A stretch of 64,000 nucleotides of DNA, taken from assembly GCF_028807635.1 (NCBI RefSeq), contig NZ_JARBAX010000002.1, positions 372,001 to 436,000 of the forward strand, written 5' to 3'. The first letter of the stretch is position 1. Each line of letters starts with the position of its first letter. This stretch comes from Streptomyces spiramyceticus. Its GTDB lineage: Bacteria; Actinomycetota; Actinomycetes; Streptomycetales; Streptomycetaceae. The position numbers and the translations under genes are program-made. The notes under the pieces are model-generated. The model was not told the DNA's origin. It searched no databases and saw only the letters and a program-made list of their open reading frames with translations. This document shows positions 34,184 through 43,366 of the stretch, in pieces.

Positions 34184-35241
34184 TTCGGGCGGCCCAGCTC
34201 CTTGCGGAACAGGTCGAGGACATTGCCACCGAGGATCTTGCGGACGACGTCCTCGGGCAGGCCCCGGTTCAGCAGTGCCTCCGTGACCAGGGGCAGACCG
34301 CGCGGGCCCTCGATGCCCGGCAGCGACCACGGGAAGCCGTAGTCGGTCTCGCAGCAGGGCGGGGTGGTGTCGCCGATGACTTCCTGGATGAAGTCCGGGC
34401 CCAGGCCCACGTGGTCGGCGCCGGCGATCTCGGTGATGTGCTCGATGTGGTCGGTCAGGCGGTCCAGGGTGCATGCGGCCGGGTCGTCGGCCAGGAACTC
34501 CGGGAGGAAGTTCACGCACACCGTGCCGCCCGTTGCCGCGATGCTGCGAATCTGGGCGTCGGTGAGGTTGCGGTGGTGGTCGCGCAGGGCGCGGGACGAG
34601 GAATGGGTGGCCATGACCGGGCGGGTGGCCAGTTCCAGGACGTGGGCGACGCCGGAGGCGCTCAGGTGCGACACGTCGAAGAGGATGCCGAGGCGTTCCA
34701 TCTCGGCGAGAGCCTCGACGCCCGCCTCCGTGAGGCGGCTTCCGGTGGCGTCCTCGCCGCTGCCGTCGGCAAGTGGCGTACGGCCCCAGTGGGCTATGGA
34801 GGCGATACGTACGCCCAGGCGGTGGAGGGTGGGGAAGAGTTCGACGTTCGCGTCCACGCCCGGGGCGCTCTCCAGGGCCAGGACCAGGGCGATCCGGCCC
34901 TCGGCGAGGGCCGCGTCGATGTCGTCGCCGTCCAGGCACAGCCGTACCGCGTCCGCGTTGCCCTCGGCCAGCGTGTGCGCGCACTCGATCATGCGCAGGG
35001 TTTCGCGCAGCGCGCCCTCGGGGCGGAACCGGTCGTCGATGAAGACGGGCAGCACCTGGAGGTCCACGCCGCCTTCGCGGAGTTGCGGCAGCCACTGGTC
35101 GCGGAAGAAGGCCGCCCAGCGGCGGGGCGGGCGGGCGGTGACCGCCATGAGCAGGTCGTTGTGGGTGTCGGCTACTACGGCACGGTGGTGGAATTCGTAG
35201 GGCACGTCGGCGGATGCTACGGGCCGGGGGCGGGCGTGCAC
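34174..35241 (-). CDS. M19 family membrane dipeptidase-like metalloenzyme
   Basis: The 355-residue enzyme has the amidohydrolase-fold M19 marks: DTHNDLL (H-x-D metal ligands), LALESAPG (bridging Glu), FDVSHLSASG and ATHSSSRALRDHHRNLTD with the two late histidines, and a C-terminal ILGGNVLDLF. Family members hydrolyse L-Xaa-D/L-Xaa dipeptides in the cytosol or at the membrane; no signal peptide is visible here. GTG at 35241 is used; GTG at 35205 (MPYEFHHRA) is equally possible. Neither has a clear ribosome site. The 3' end overlaps ohrR by 10 bases. Confidence 0.88.
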   Translation of the reverse strand: MHARPRPVASADVPYEFHHRAVVADTHNDLLMAVTARPPRRWAAFFRDQWLPQLREGGVDLQVLPVFIDDRFRPEGALRETLRMIECAHTLAEGNADAVRLCLDGDDIDAALAEGRIALVLALESAPGVDANVELFPTLHRLGVRIASIAHWGRTPLADGSGEDATGSRLTEAGVEALAEMERLGILFDVSHLSASGVAHVLELATRPVMATHSSSRALRDHHRNLTDAQIRSIAATGGTVCVNFLPEFLADDPAACTLDRLTDHIEHITEIAGADHVGLGPDFIQEVIGDTTPPCCETDYGFPWSLPGIEGPRGLPLVTEALLNRGLPEDVVRKILGGNVLDLFRKELGRPNYN

Positions 35242-35286
35242 AGCGGATTGCGCTGCCGGCCCCGGGCCGTAGCGGCGGACACCCCC

Positions 35287-38200
35287 CTAGAAGCCCCGCG
35301 TCAGGCGCAGGGTCAGGATCTGGAACGGGCGCAGGGTCAGTCGCAGCGTGCCGTCAGAGGCCGGTTCGTACACCGCCGCATCCGGCAACGGGCGCTCCAG
35401 CAGGTCCGTTTCCGTGAGGGTCTTGACCGGGAAGGCCGTCGCCAGCTTCGCCGTGGCGCGGCCGCCGCCCGCCTCGTAGAGGCGCACGATCACATCACCG
35501 CTGCGGTCCTCGGCAAGCTTCACCGCCTCGACGACGACGCTGTCGTTGTCGACGGTGAGGAGCGGGGCGACCGGTCGTGCGCCTCCCGTCAGCGTGCGCT
35601 CCGGCAGGTTGATCCAGTGGCCCTCGCGGACCGCGTCCATGACCGTCGCGCCCGGTGCCAGTGCGAAGCGCAGGCGGTGGGCGCCCTGGTCGGTGGCCGG
35701 GTCCGGGTAGCGCGGGGCGCGCAGGAGGGAGAGGCGGACCGTCGTGGTCTGGCCGCCGTCCTCGCGGACGGCGCGGGTCACGTCATGGCCGTACGTCGAG
35801 TCGTTGACGACCGCCGCGCCCCAGCCCGGCTCCTCGACGTGGATCCAGCGGTGCGCGCAGATCTCGAACTTGGCGGCGTCCCAGGAGGTGTTGGTGTGGG
35901 TGGCGCGGAAGACATGCCCGAACTGCGTCTCCGCGGCCGACCGGTCGGCCTTCACATCGAGCGGGAAGGCGGCCTTCAGGAATTTCTCCGTCTCGTGCCA
36001 GTCCACGTCCGTCTCGATGTCCAGGACTTTCGCGCCGGAGCGCAGGGTCAGGCGCTGCACGACCGTCGAGCCGGAGAAGGAGCGTGAGACGGCGATGACC
36101 GCACGGTCCTCCGTCGATTCGACGAGTTCCAGCGCGTCGAGCTCCACCAGGTCCGTCACGTTGTGGCGGTGGAACTCGTCTACGTCCCACGCGTCCCACG
36201 CGTTCGGGAAGTCCGGGTGGATCTGGAGGAGGTTGGCCGCCCGGCCCGGCGCGACCGCCTCCCTCTGCGCCTCGATGTCGTACGCCGAGACCACCAGGCC
36301 GCGTGCGTCGACCATGACGCGGAGCAGGCCGTTGGCGATCTCGTAGCCGCCCGAGTGGGATACCACCGTGACCGGAGGCGTCGTGCGGGGGCCGACCGCC
36401 GCCGCGCCGCCCGCCGGGACCGAACGCCGCTCGTGCGGCGATGCGTTGAAGACCAGGTCCCGGGAGCCGTCGCCCGCCAGCGCCGTCTGCGCCGCGACCG
36501 TGATCGCCTCCAGCTCCGCCCGTACCCGCGCGTACGTCTCCCGCGCCTCCCGGTGCACCCACGCGATCGACGATCCCGGCAGGATGTCGTGGAACTGGTG
36601 CAGCAGGACTGTCTTCCAGATGCGCGCCAGGTCGTCGTACGGGTACGCGTGGCCGGGGACGCGCACGGCCGCCGTCGCCGACCACAGCTCCGCCTCCCGC
36701 AGCAGCGACTCGCTGTGCCGGTTGCCCTGCTTGGTCTTCGCCTGCGAGGTGTACGTACCGCGGTGCAGCTCCAGATACAGCTCGCCCGCCCACACCGGCG
36801 CGTCGGGATACTCCGCCTGCGCCTTGGCGAAGAAGGCGGAGGGCTTCTCCACCGTCACCTTCGGCGAGCCCTCCAGGTTCCGCAGCCGCCGCGCCCGCGC
36901 CAGCATCTCCCGGGTGGGGCCGCCACCGCCGTCGCCCCAGCCGAAGGGGGCCAGGGAGCGCGAAGCACGGCCCTTCTCACGGTAGTTGCGGGCCGCGTGT
37001 GCCATCTGGGCGCCGCCCAGGTCGGAGTTGTACGTATCGACCGGCGGGAAGTGGGTGAAGACGCGTGTGCCGTCGATGCCCTCCCACCAGAAGGTGTGGT
37101 GGGGGAACGTGTTGACCTGGCTCCATGAGATCTTCTGCGTCAGGAACCACTTCGACCCCGACAGCTTCACCAGTTGCGGCATCGCCGCCGTGTAGCCGAA
37201 GGAGTCGGGCAGCCAGACCTCGTTCGTCTCGATCCCGAACTCGTCCATGAAGAATTTCTTGCCGTAAAGGAACTGGCGGGCCATCGCCTCCCCGCCCACC
37301 ATGTTCGTGTCGGACTCCACCCACATCCCGCCGACCGGCACGAACTGCCCGTCCGCGATCTTCTTCTTGACCTTCGCGAAGACCTCCGGACGGTGTTCCT
37401 TGATCCAGGCGAGCTGCTGCGCCTGCGACATCGCGAAGACGAACTCCGGGTGGTCGTCCATCAGCGCGACCACGTTGGAACAGGTGCGGGCCACCTTGCG
37501 CACCGTCTCGCGCAGCGGCCACAGCCACGCCGAGTCGATGTGCGCGTGGCCGACCGCGCTGATGCGGTGCGCGGACGCGTTCGCGGGGGAGGCCAGGACC
37601 CCGGCCAGTTCGGCCCGGGCGCGCGTGGCCGTCCCCGCGATGTCCGTCAAGTCGACTGCGTCCAGGGCGCGTTCGACGGCGCGCAGGATGTTCCAGCGGC
37701 GCGCGTCGCCCTCGGCGAGCTCCGTCATCAGCGAGCCCAGCACCTCCAGGTCCTGGACCAGCTCCCACACCTGCGCCTCGAAGACCACCAGATCCATCCG
37801 GCCGGTGCGGTACAGCGGCTCGCTGCCTGAGGTGAGTGTGTCGCCCTCGTACGTCGGCCTGTGCTCGACCAGGACCGGATTCGACGACGCCTCGACGTAC
37901 AGCAGCACATCCTCGCCACCGTCCGCCGGGTCGCCGATCCGCACCCAGTCGTTGAACGGGTTGAGCGCCTTCACCGCTTCCCCGTCGGGGCGGTAGACCA
38001 GCCCCTCGCACTGGAATCCCGGCATCTGCCGGTCGAAGCCGAGGTCGACGACGGCCTCGACGGTGCGGCCCCGCCACTCCTGAGGCACCCGGCCCGTGAC
38101 CCTGAACCAAGTGGTGCCCCACGCCGGGCCCCACGTCTGTCCCGGTGCGGCCGGCTCGTACACGGCGGACAGACCGTCCGCGACCGGCACCGGCTCGCCC

Positions 38201-38316
38201 GGGGCGTCCCACCTCTCGATGGTCAGCGGCACGGGGCTGGAGCGGACGGCGGGCTGGATGCGTTCCCTCAGTACGCGCCGCAGGCGGTGTTCCACGATGC
38301 TTCGGTCGTCATGCAT
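35287..38316 (-). CDS. Glycoside hydrolase family 38 alpha-mannosidase
   Basis: The 1009-residue enzyme contains the GH38 catalytic domain with zinc-binding VGHAHIDSAWLWPLRET, GGMWVESDTNMVGGEA, the nucleophile region NEVWLPDSFGYTAAMPQ and THFPPVDTYNSD, then the middle and C-terminal beta domains. Length and order match bacterial class II cytosolic alpha-mannosidases, which trim mannose from N-glycan fragments or actinobacterial mannolipids and glycoproteins. ATG at 38316 is preceded by GGAG at 9 bp. No signal peptide is present. There is no sugar transporter or LacI regulator beside it, so its natural substrate is unclear. Confidence 0.95.
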   Translation of the reverse strand: MHDDRSIVEHRLRRVLRERIQPAVRSSPVPLTIERWDAPGEPVPVADGLSAVYEPAAPGQTWGPAWGTTWFRVTGRVPQEWRGRTVEAVVDLGFDRQMPGFQCEGLVYRPDGEAVKALNPFNDWVRIGDPADGGEDVLLYVEASSNPVLVEHRPTYEGDTLTSGSEPLYRTGRMDLVVFEAQVWELVQDLEVLGSLMTELAEGDARRWNILRAVERALDAVDLTDIAGTATRARAELAGVLASPANASAHRISAVGHAHIDSAWLWPLRETVRKVARTCSNVVALMDDHPEFVFAMSQAQQLAWIKEHRPEVFAKVKKKIADGQFVPVGGMWVESDTNMVGGEAMARQFLYGKKFFMDEFGIETNEVWLPDSFGYTAAMPQLVKLSGSKWFLTQKISWSQVNTFPHHTFWWEGIDGTRVFTHFPPVDTYNSDLGGAQMAHAARNYREKGRASRSLAPFGWGDGGGGPTREMLARARRLRNLEGSPKVTVEKPSAFFAKAQAEYPDAPVWAGELYLELHRGTYTSQAKTKQGNRHSESLLREAELWSATAAVRVPGHAYPYDDLARIWKTVLLHQFHDILPGSSIAWVHREARETYARVRAELEAITVAAQTALAGDGSRDLVFNASPHERRSVPAGGAAAVGPRTTPPVTVVSHSGGYEIANGLLRVMVDARGLVVSAYDIEAQREAVAPGRAANLLQIHPDFPNAWDAWDVDEFHRHNVTDLVELDALELVESTEDRAVIAVSRSFSGSTVVQRLTLRSGAKVLDIETDVDWHETEKFLKAAFPLDVKADRSAAETQFGHVFRATHTNTSWDAAKFEICAHRWIHVEEPGWGAAVVNDSTYGHDVTRAVREDGGQTTTVRLSLLRAPRYPDPATDQGAHRLRFALAPGATVMDAVREGHWINLPERTLTGGARPVAPLLTVDNDSVVVEAVKLAEDRSGDVIVRLYEAGGGRATAKLATAFPVKTLTETDLLERPLPDAAVYEPASDGTLRLTLRPFQILTLRLTRGF

Positions 38317-38402
38317 GAAAGCGACTCCGATGGCTGCTCGGCTACCCGACGTCGTTCGGGTCGATCACCTCGGTGATACCCCGTGCAGCCGGATGTCCGG
38401 CA

Positions 38403-38804
38403 TCACCGGTGCGTGTCCGCGGTTTCGAGCAGGTCCCAGCGGTTGCCGTAGAGGTCTTCGAAGACGGCGACCGAGCCGTACGGTTCGTGGCGCGGCTCCT
38501 CCATGAACCGGACGCCGGCCGCCGTCATACGGGCGTGATCGCCCGCGAAGTCCTCCGTATGCAGGAAGAAACCGACCCGGCCGCCGGTCTGCGCGCCCAC
38601 GCTCGCGAGCTGCGTGGCGTCCTTGGCGCGGGCCAGGAGGAGACCCGTACCCGCTGCGGAGCCGCGCGGCCGGACAACCACCCAGCGGGAGCCGTCGCCG
38701 CGGTCGGTGTCCTCGACCAGTTCGAAGCCGAGGGCGTCGGTGTAGAAGGCGATGGCTTCGTCGTAGTCGCGGACGACGAGGGTGACCAGGGCGATGTGCG
38801 GCAT
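38403..38804 (-). CDS. VOC superfamily (glyoxalase/bleomycin-resistance-like) protein
   Basis: The 133-residue protein has paired beta-alpha-beta-beta-beta modules: ALVTLVVRDYDEAIAFYTDA at the start, ELVEDTDRGDGSRWVVVRP, and GVRFMEEPRHEPYGSVAVFE with DLYGNRWDLLE at the end. The His/Glu metal ligands typical of the superfamily are suggested by the acidic pairs in each half, but the exact chemistry cannot be predicted. ATG at 38804 follows GGAAGAAG. It may be a dioxygenase, isomerase or resistance protein. Confidence 0.85.
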   Translation of the reverse strand: MPHIALVTLVVRDYDEAIAFYTDALGFELVEDTDRGDGSRWVVVRPRGSAAGTGLLLARAKDATQLASVGAQTGGRVGFFLHTEDFAGDHARMTAAGVRFMEEPRHEPYGSVAVFEDLYGNRWDLLETADTHR

Positions 38805-38904
38805 GGGCTTCTTCCGGTGAGGGGAGGCCGACGTTATACCGCGACACCGCGCCTGCCGCGTCGTCCGTGTCGTCCGTGTCGTCCGCGTCTACGACTCCCC
38901 GGCT

Positions 38905-40062
38905 CTACTGCGTCTGCGGGATGTGCTGGGTGACGCAGTGGACGCCGCCGCCACCCCACGCGAGCGTGCGTGCCGGGGCGCCCACGACCTCGCGGGTGGG
39001 GAAGAGCGTACGGAACTGGGCGAGGGCGAGGGAGTCCGTCGCCGACTCGCCGGACAGGGGTACGACGATGCTGCCGCTGGTCTCGTAGTAGTTGGTGTAA
39101 CTGAACGTCTCCACCGTCAGGCCGTTGTGCCGGAAGTGGGGCTGGTGGTGGAGCTCCACGATGTCCAGGCGCCGGCCGCGGGCGTCCGTGGTGTTCTGCA
39201 GCACCGCCTTGTTGGCCGCCATCCGCGCGTGGTTGGGGCTCGTGGTGTCGGGCTGGGTGTGGAGGAGGACCTTCGCCGGGCCCAGGTAGGCGGCGACGAG
39301 GTCGACGTGGCCGTTGGTGATGTCGTCGTTGTTGAGGCCGTACGGCAGCCAGATGACCTTGCTCGCACCGTACGCCGCCAGCAGTGCGGCCTCGATCTGG
39401 GCGCGGGTCATGGTGGGGTTGCGGTTGGGGTTGAGCAGACACTCCTCGGTGGTGATGAGCGTGCCCTGCCCGTCCGTGATGACCGCCCCGCCCTCAAGGA
39501 CCATGTCGACGGGCTTGCGCTGTACGCCCAGGTGGTCGCACACGCCGACCGGCAGCAAGTCGTCCTTGTCGTACGGGAACTTCTCGCCCCAGCCGTTGAA
39601 CTTGAAGTCCAGCCCCGTCTTCTGCGTCTTGGCCGCGTCGACGGCGAAGACGGGTCCGGTGTCCCGCGTCCAGCAGTCGTTGATCGCGTATTCGATGACG
39701 GTGACCGTGCTGCCGCACTGGGCGCGTGCCTCCGCGGCGCGGCCCGGCTCGGCGACCATCAGGACCGGCTCGAAGCGGGCGATCTCCTTGGCTATGCCGG
39801 CGATCTCGGCCTGGGCGTCGTTCAGGAGTCCGCCCCAGCCGACGGCCGGGTCCCAGGGCCAGGCCATGACACAGCCGGAGTGCGCTTCCCACTCGGCGGG
39901 GGCGCGGAACACGGTGGTGGCCTCCTTGGCGGTCGTGGCGGTCGTGGCTGTGGCCGGCGCGGCGGCGGCGCGGCCGCCGCCGAGCACGGCGGCCGCTGTG
40001 GCTGTCAGTGCGGCGGCGCTGAACCCTCTTCTGCTCATGTGCGGCATGCGGGGCAGAGTCAT
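38905..40062 (-). CDS. Tat-exported agmatine/peptidylarginine deiminase-family protein
   Basis: The 385-residue product starts with a twin-arginine signal (SRRGFSAAALTATAAAVLGG). The mature part is a complete guanidine-modifying (PAD-like) domain with CWTRDTGPVF, VLEGGAVITD, NGHVDLVAAY and the catalytic cysteine in GGGGVHCVTQ near the C-terminus. Agmatine deiminases convert agmatine to N-carbamoylputrescine and ammonia, but are normally cytosolic; export through Tat is unusual. ATG at 40062 has an AAGGAGA site. The APC permease gene lies 69 bp upstream in the same direction and may bring the product into the cell. Confidence 0.85.
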   Translation of the reverse strand: MTLPRMPHMSRRGFSAAALTATAAAVLGGGRAAAAPATATTATTAKEATTVFRAPAEWEAHSGCVMAWPWDPAVGWGGLLNDAQAEIAGIAKEIARFEPVLMVAEPGRAAEARAQCGSTVTVIEYAINDCWTRDTGPVFAVDAAKTQKTGLDFKFNGWGEKFPYDKDDLLPVGVCDHLGVQRKPVDMVLEGGAVITDGQGTLITTEECLLNPNRNPTMTRAQIEAALLAAYGASKVIWLPYGLNNDDITNGHVDLVAAYLGPAKVLLHTQPDTTSPNHARMAANKAVLQNTTDARGRRLDIVELHHQPHFRHNGLTVETFSYTNYYETSGSIVVPLSGESATDSLALAQFRTLFPTREVVGAPARTLAWGGGGVHCVTQHIPQTQ

Positions 40063-40131
40063 GTCGTATCTCCTTGCCGGGAAACAGCTGATGTGTGCGC
40101 GGAAGGGTGAGGGCGGAAAGCGGAAAGCCGG

Positions 40132-41712
40132 TCAGGAGGGATCGGCGGCGAGCTCGGCGGTCTCGTCCGCGCCCGGCTTGCCGGACACGGCCGGACGGTC
40201 GTGGCGATCGTGGTGGTCGTCGCGGATCTTGTCCTGCGGGCGCTTGACGACCAGGTAGACCAGGCCGACGACGATGATCACGGCTGTGCCGATGAGACCG
40301 GCCCACACCTGGTACCAGGGGGCGCCCGGAGGAGCGAGGATGGCGCGCGGCCAGCAGACGTTGACCACCTCGAAGCCGGTCCACAGCACGGCCAGCACAT
40401 TGAGGCACGTGCCCTTCTTCCCCTGCCGGCCCGCGGCGGCAGCCGCTGATGTCACAGCTCCGGCGGGAACCCACGTGCCGCGCAGGCGGGCGACCAGTGC
40501 GGCCAGGGAGGTCAGGAAGAACGGCAGGAAGGTCGCCGCGGTGCCGAATGCGATCAGGCTGCCGATGGCGGTGGCGTCGAGGCCGAGGAGCAGGGCCGAA
40601 CCGCTGACCAGGGTGGAGGCGACCAGACCACCGATCGGGGCCTGGCGCTTGTTGACCTTCCGTACGTGCCGGGAGAAGGGGAAGACGCCGTCCCGGGCCA
40701 GGGAGTAGAGACCACGGGCCGCGCCGCCCTGGGACGCCATGGCGCAGGCGAGGAAGCCGAGCAGAACGACGGCTACGAAGGGCTTGTCGGACCAGGAGCC
40801 GAAGGAGTGCACCACCGCCGTGGTCACCGGGTCGATGTCCTCACCCAGGACGACCTTCTCGGGGGCGGGGTGGGCGAGGGCGACAGCCATCGCGTTCAGG
40901 ATCACGACCGCGCCGACGCTGAGCAGCGCCCACCACATGGCGCGCGGCACCTGGCGGCCCGCGTCCTTGGTCTCCTCGGAGGTGGAGACGCAGGCGTCGA
41001 AGCCGATGAAGGCCCACCCCGCCACGGCGACGGCGGCCAGGAAGGCCATGGCGGAGGAACCGCCGGACAGCGCCTCGGCTCCCATGGTGTCCGTGAACAG
41101 GGCGAAGCCGTGCTCCCGGAAGAAGAGCAGCAGGGCGAAGCCGACCAGCACGGAGGCGACGGCCTCGGCGGCGATGCCCATGGACACGATCAGGCTCAGG
41201 ACCCTGATGCCGTACGCATTGATCAGCATGCAGCCGAGCAGGATGGAGACGGCCACCGCCACCATGGCTCCGGGCGTCGGCGTGATCCCGAAGAGGGCGA
41301 AGACCCAGGGGGCGGCCAGATAGGCCACGGTGGTGTTGCCGAACATCACGGCGAACTGCCAGACCCAGCCGCCCATCCAGCCGAAGGTCGGGCCGAGGAG
41401 GCGCCGCCCCCACTGGTACGGGCCGCCCGCGAGCGGCCACTGGGAAGCCAGCTCGGCGTAGACGTTCACGACCAGACACTGGCCGATCAGCACCAGCGGC
41501 AGTGCCCAGATCCACGCCGGGCCCGCGATGGTCGTGCCGACCATGGCCACGGCGTACAGGGCCACCACGGGCGAGACCACGGCGAAGCCCATGGAGATGT
41601 TCCCCAGGATGCCGAGGCTGCGGCGCAGCTCCTGCCGGTAGCCCAGGTCGCTCAGGCGGGCTGCGTCGGTGTCGATGGGTGGCGCGGGACTGCCGGCGCG
41701 CGGTTCTGTCAT
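40132..41712 (-). CDS. APC-family amino acid/polyamine permease
   Basis: The 526-residue protein has 12 or more predicted membrane segments. Near the start ELRRSLGILGNISMGFAVVSP and later GWAFIGFDACVSTSEETKDA are strong marks of the APC superfamily (GABA/choline/ethanolamine or polyamine permeases). The final 30 residues are charged and cytoplasmic (KRPQDKIRDDHHDRHDR). ATG at 41712 follows GAGGTGACCC. It precedes the exported deiminase gene in a likely two-gene operon and diverges from a TetR regulator. The transported amine is not known; agmatine, carbamoylputrescine or putrescine would fit the context. Confidence 0.88.
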   Translation of the reverse strand: MTEPRAGSPAPPIDTDAARLSDLGYRQELRRSLGILGNISMGFAVVSPVVALYAVAMVGTTIAGPAWIWALPLVLIGQCLVVNVYAELASQWPLAGGPYQWGRRLLGPTFGWMGGWVWQFAVMFGNTTVAYLAAPWVFALFGITPTPGAMVAVAVSILLGCMLINAYGIRVLSLIVSMGIAAEAVASVLVGFALLLFFREHGFALFTDTMGAEALSGGSSAMAFLAAVAVAGWAFIGFDACVSTSEETKDAGRQVPRAMWWALLSVGAVVILNAMAVALAHPAPEKVVLGEDIDPVTTAVVHSFGSWSDKPFVAVVLLGFLACAMASQGGAARGLYSLARDGVFPFSRHVRKVNKRQAPIGGLVASTLVSGSALLLGLDATAIGSLIAFGTAATFLPFFLTSLAALVARLRGTWVPAGAVTSAAAAAGRQGKKGTCLNVLAVLWTGFEVVNVCWPRAILAPPGAPWYQVWAGLIGTAVIIVVGLVYLVVKRPQDKIRDDHHDRHDRPAVSGKPGADETAELAADPS

Positions 41713-41739
41713 GGGTCACCTCGGGGGGAGCAGCTAAAT

Positions 41740-41752
41740 CTAACGCTGTTAG
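41740..41752. promoter_or_regulatory. Probable TetR operator between permease and regulator
   Basis: CTAACGCTGTTAG is a 5+5 inverted repeat around GCT, the form often bound by TetR/AcrR proteins. It lies 27 bp upstream of the permease start and 94 bp from the regulator start, so the TetR protein probably represses the permease-deiminase operon. Confidence 0.65.
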
Positions 41753-41846
41753 GTATGGGGTGCGGGGACCATAACGCGCCGCCTGGCCGGATGTGAACCC
41801 CCTTCCGCCGGGTAATCTGGCGGCTGAAAAGAGGGGGAGCATCGCG

Positions 41847-42488
41847 ATGGGCCGACCGAGCCAGCCACTGCTGAGCCGCGAGAACATCGCGCGTGCGGCG
41901 CTCGTACTCCTCGACGAGCTGGGGCCGCAGGCGCTGACGATGCGGGCGCTGGCCCAGCGTCTGGGCGTGAGCGGAGCGTCGCTCTATCACCACGTCGCGT
42001 CCAAGGACGATCTGCTGGACGCGGCGTTGGACCTGATCAATGAGGAGATCGACCTCGGGCCGCTGGAGCATCCGCAGTGGCGTGAGGGGATCGCGGCGTA
42101 CGCCCGTGGCTACCGCGAGGTGTACATGCGCTACCCGAACATGATCGCGATGGTGGCGCGGCGGCGGGTGGAGGCCGACAAGGCTCTGCGCGGGTACGAC
42201 ACGCTGATGGGCGCGCTGCTGCGGGTCGGGTGCGGGCCGGCCAAGGCGGCGGAGGTTGCGGCGGCGATCGACTATCTGGTGCTCGGGTCTGCGCTGGAGA
42301 CGTTCGCGGCGGGCTTTACGCGGGCGCCGGAGGGGTATCGGCCGGCGTATCCGTCGCTGGCGGAGTCCCTTGAAGGGGCGGAGGGTGTGGGTTCGGGGCT
42401 GACCGGACTCGACGACCGGGGCTTCGAGTTGGGGCTCGGCTTGGTGCTGGACGGGCTGGCTGCGGCTGTGCGGGGGCGCGACGCGTAG
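41847..42488 (+). CDS. TetR/AcrR-family transcriptional regulator
   Basis: The 213-residue protein has a TetR N-terminal DNA-binding domain: LSRENIARAALVLLDELGPQ and MRALAQRLGVSGASLYHHV with the typical helix-turn-helix. The C-terminal TetR_C domain (LIDEEIDL-like region to the end) resembles the TetR class C-terminal ligand domain. ATG at 41847 follows GGGGAGCATCGCG. It is divergent from the permease/deiminase operon with a 13-bp palindrome between, so its ligand may be a guanidino or amine compound; this is inference. Confidence 0.88.
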   Translation: MGRPSQPLLSRENIARAALVLLDELGPQALTMRALAQRLGVSGASLYHHVASKDDLLDAALDLINEEIDLGPLEHPQWREGIAAYARGYREVYMRYPNMIAMVARRRVEADKALRGYDTLMGALLRVGCGPAKAAEVAAAIDYLVLGSALETFAAGFTRAPEGYRPAYPSLAESLEGAEGVGSGLTGLDDRGFELGLGLVLDGLAAAVRGRDA

Positions 42489-42530
42489 GCCTTGCCTGCG
42501 GCGCAGTTCCCCTACCCGCGCCTCCGGCGA

Positions 42531-42590
42531 TTGAGGAGCGGGATCTGGGGCGGAGCCCCCCACGCGGCGGCAGCCGCAAAATGTCACAGC
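42531..42590. repeat. Dispersed intergenic repeat, copy 1
   Basis: TTGAGGAGCGGGATCTGGGG, then a CGGAGCCCCC hairpin arm, a GCGGCGGCAGCCGC palindrome and AAAATGTCACAGC occur here. Nearly the same 57-60 bases recur at 49568-49624. Such GC-rich palindromic blocks are common between Streptomyces genes. Beyond it, 42601-42660 holds a CCCCTGC...GCAGGGG inverted repeat. The rest of this intergenic stretch shows no gene. Confidence 0.75.
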
Positions 42591-42684
42591 GGGAAGAATG
42601 GGGTCTCCCCTGCTCGAACGAAGTTGAGAGCTTGGGGAAGGGCAGGGGACAGCGCCGCAGGCGCCCCATCGCAACAATGAGCCC

Positions 42685-43317
42685 ATGCAACCGCACCGGC
42701 TCGTCGCGCGTGCCCGCCGCCTCATCGCCCCCGGCCGCCGCCGCATCCTCGGCATCACCGGCCCGCCCGGCGCCGGCAAGTCCACCCTCGCCGCGCACCT
42801 CGTCGACCACCTCGGTGGGCAGGCCGTCCTCGTCCCCATGGACGGCTTCCACCTCGCGGGAGCAGAGCTCGACCGCCTCGGGCGTACCGACCGCAAAGGC
42901 GCACCCGACACCTTCGACGCCGCCGGGTACGTCGCCCTCCTCACCCGGCTGCGCGCCCCCGGGACGACCGAAACCGTCGTCTACGCGCCCGCCTTCGACC
43001 GCGCACTCGAAGAGCCCGTCGCAGGCAGCATCGCCGTACCCGGGCCGCTGGACGCGCCGCTCGTCATCACCGAGGGCAACTACCTCCTCCTCGACGAAGG
43101 GCCCTGGGCCGGCGTCCGGGACCTGCTCGACGAGGTCTGGTTCGTGGACCTCGACCAGCACGAGCGCGTACGCCGCCTCGTCGACCGGCACGAACGGTTC
43201 GGCAAGCCCCGCCCTGTCGCCGAGCGTTTCGTCCACGCTTCGGACGAGGTCAACGCCCGCCTCGTCGAGCAGGGGCGCGACGCCGCCGACCTCGTCGTCA
43301 CCCTCGCAACCGGCTAG
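42685..43317 (+). CDS. P-loop nucleoside/sugar kinase-like protein (uridine kinase/PanK-like family)
   Basis: The 210-residue protein has Walker A GPPGAGKST (residues 26-34), the Asp-containing DGFHLAG typical of uridine kinase and pantothenate kinase relatives, VYAPAFDRALEEP, and LVITEGNYLLLDEGPW (Walker-B-like with the family's GNYLLL motif). It resembles the fructokinase/nucleoside triphosphate hydrolase domain proteins that phosphorylate small metabolites. Substrate is uncertain. ATG at 42685 is used; an ATG 8 bp upstream is out of frame. It lies 49 bp upstream of the M24 peptidase. Confidence 0.85.
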   Translation: MQPHRLVARARRLIAPGRRRILGITGPPGAGKSTLAAHLVDHLGGQAVLVPMDGFHLAGAELDRLGRTDRKGAPDTFDAAGYVALLTRLRAPGTTETVVYAPAFDRALEEPVAGSIAVPGPLDAPLVITEGNYLLLDEGPWAGVRDLLDEVWFVDLDQHERVRRLVDRHERFGKPRPVAERFVHASDEVNARLVEQGRDAADLVVTLATG

Positions 43318-43366
43318 CGAGCACAACCGGCTGGCGAGCGCACCGCCCGCGCGGCAGGATGAAGCC

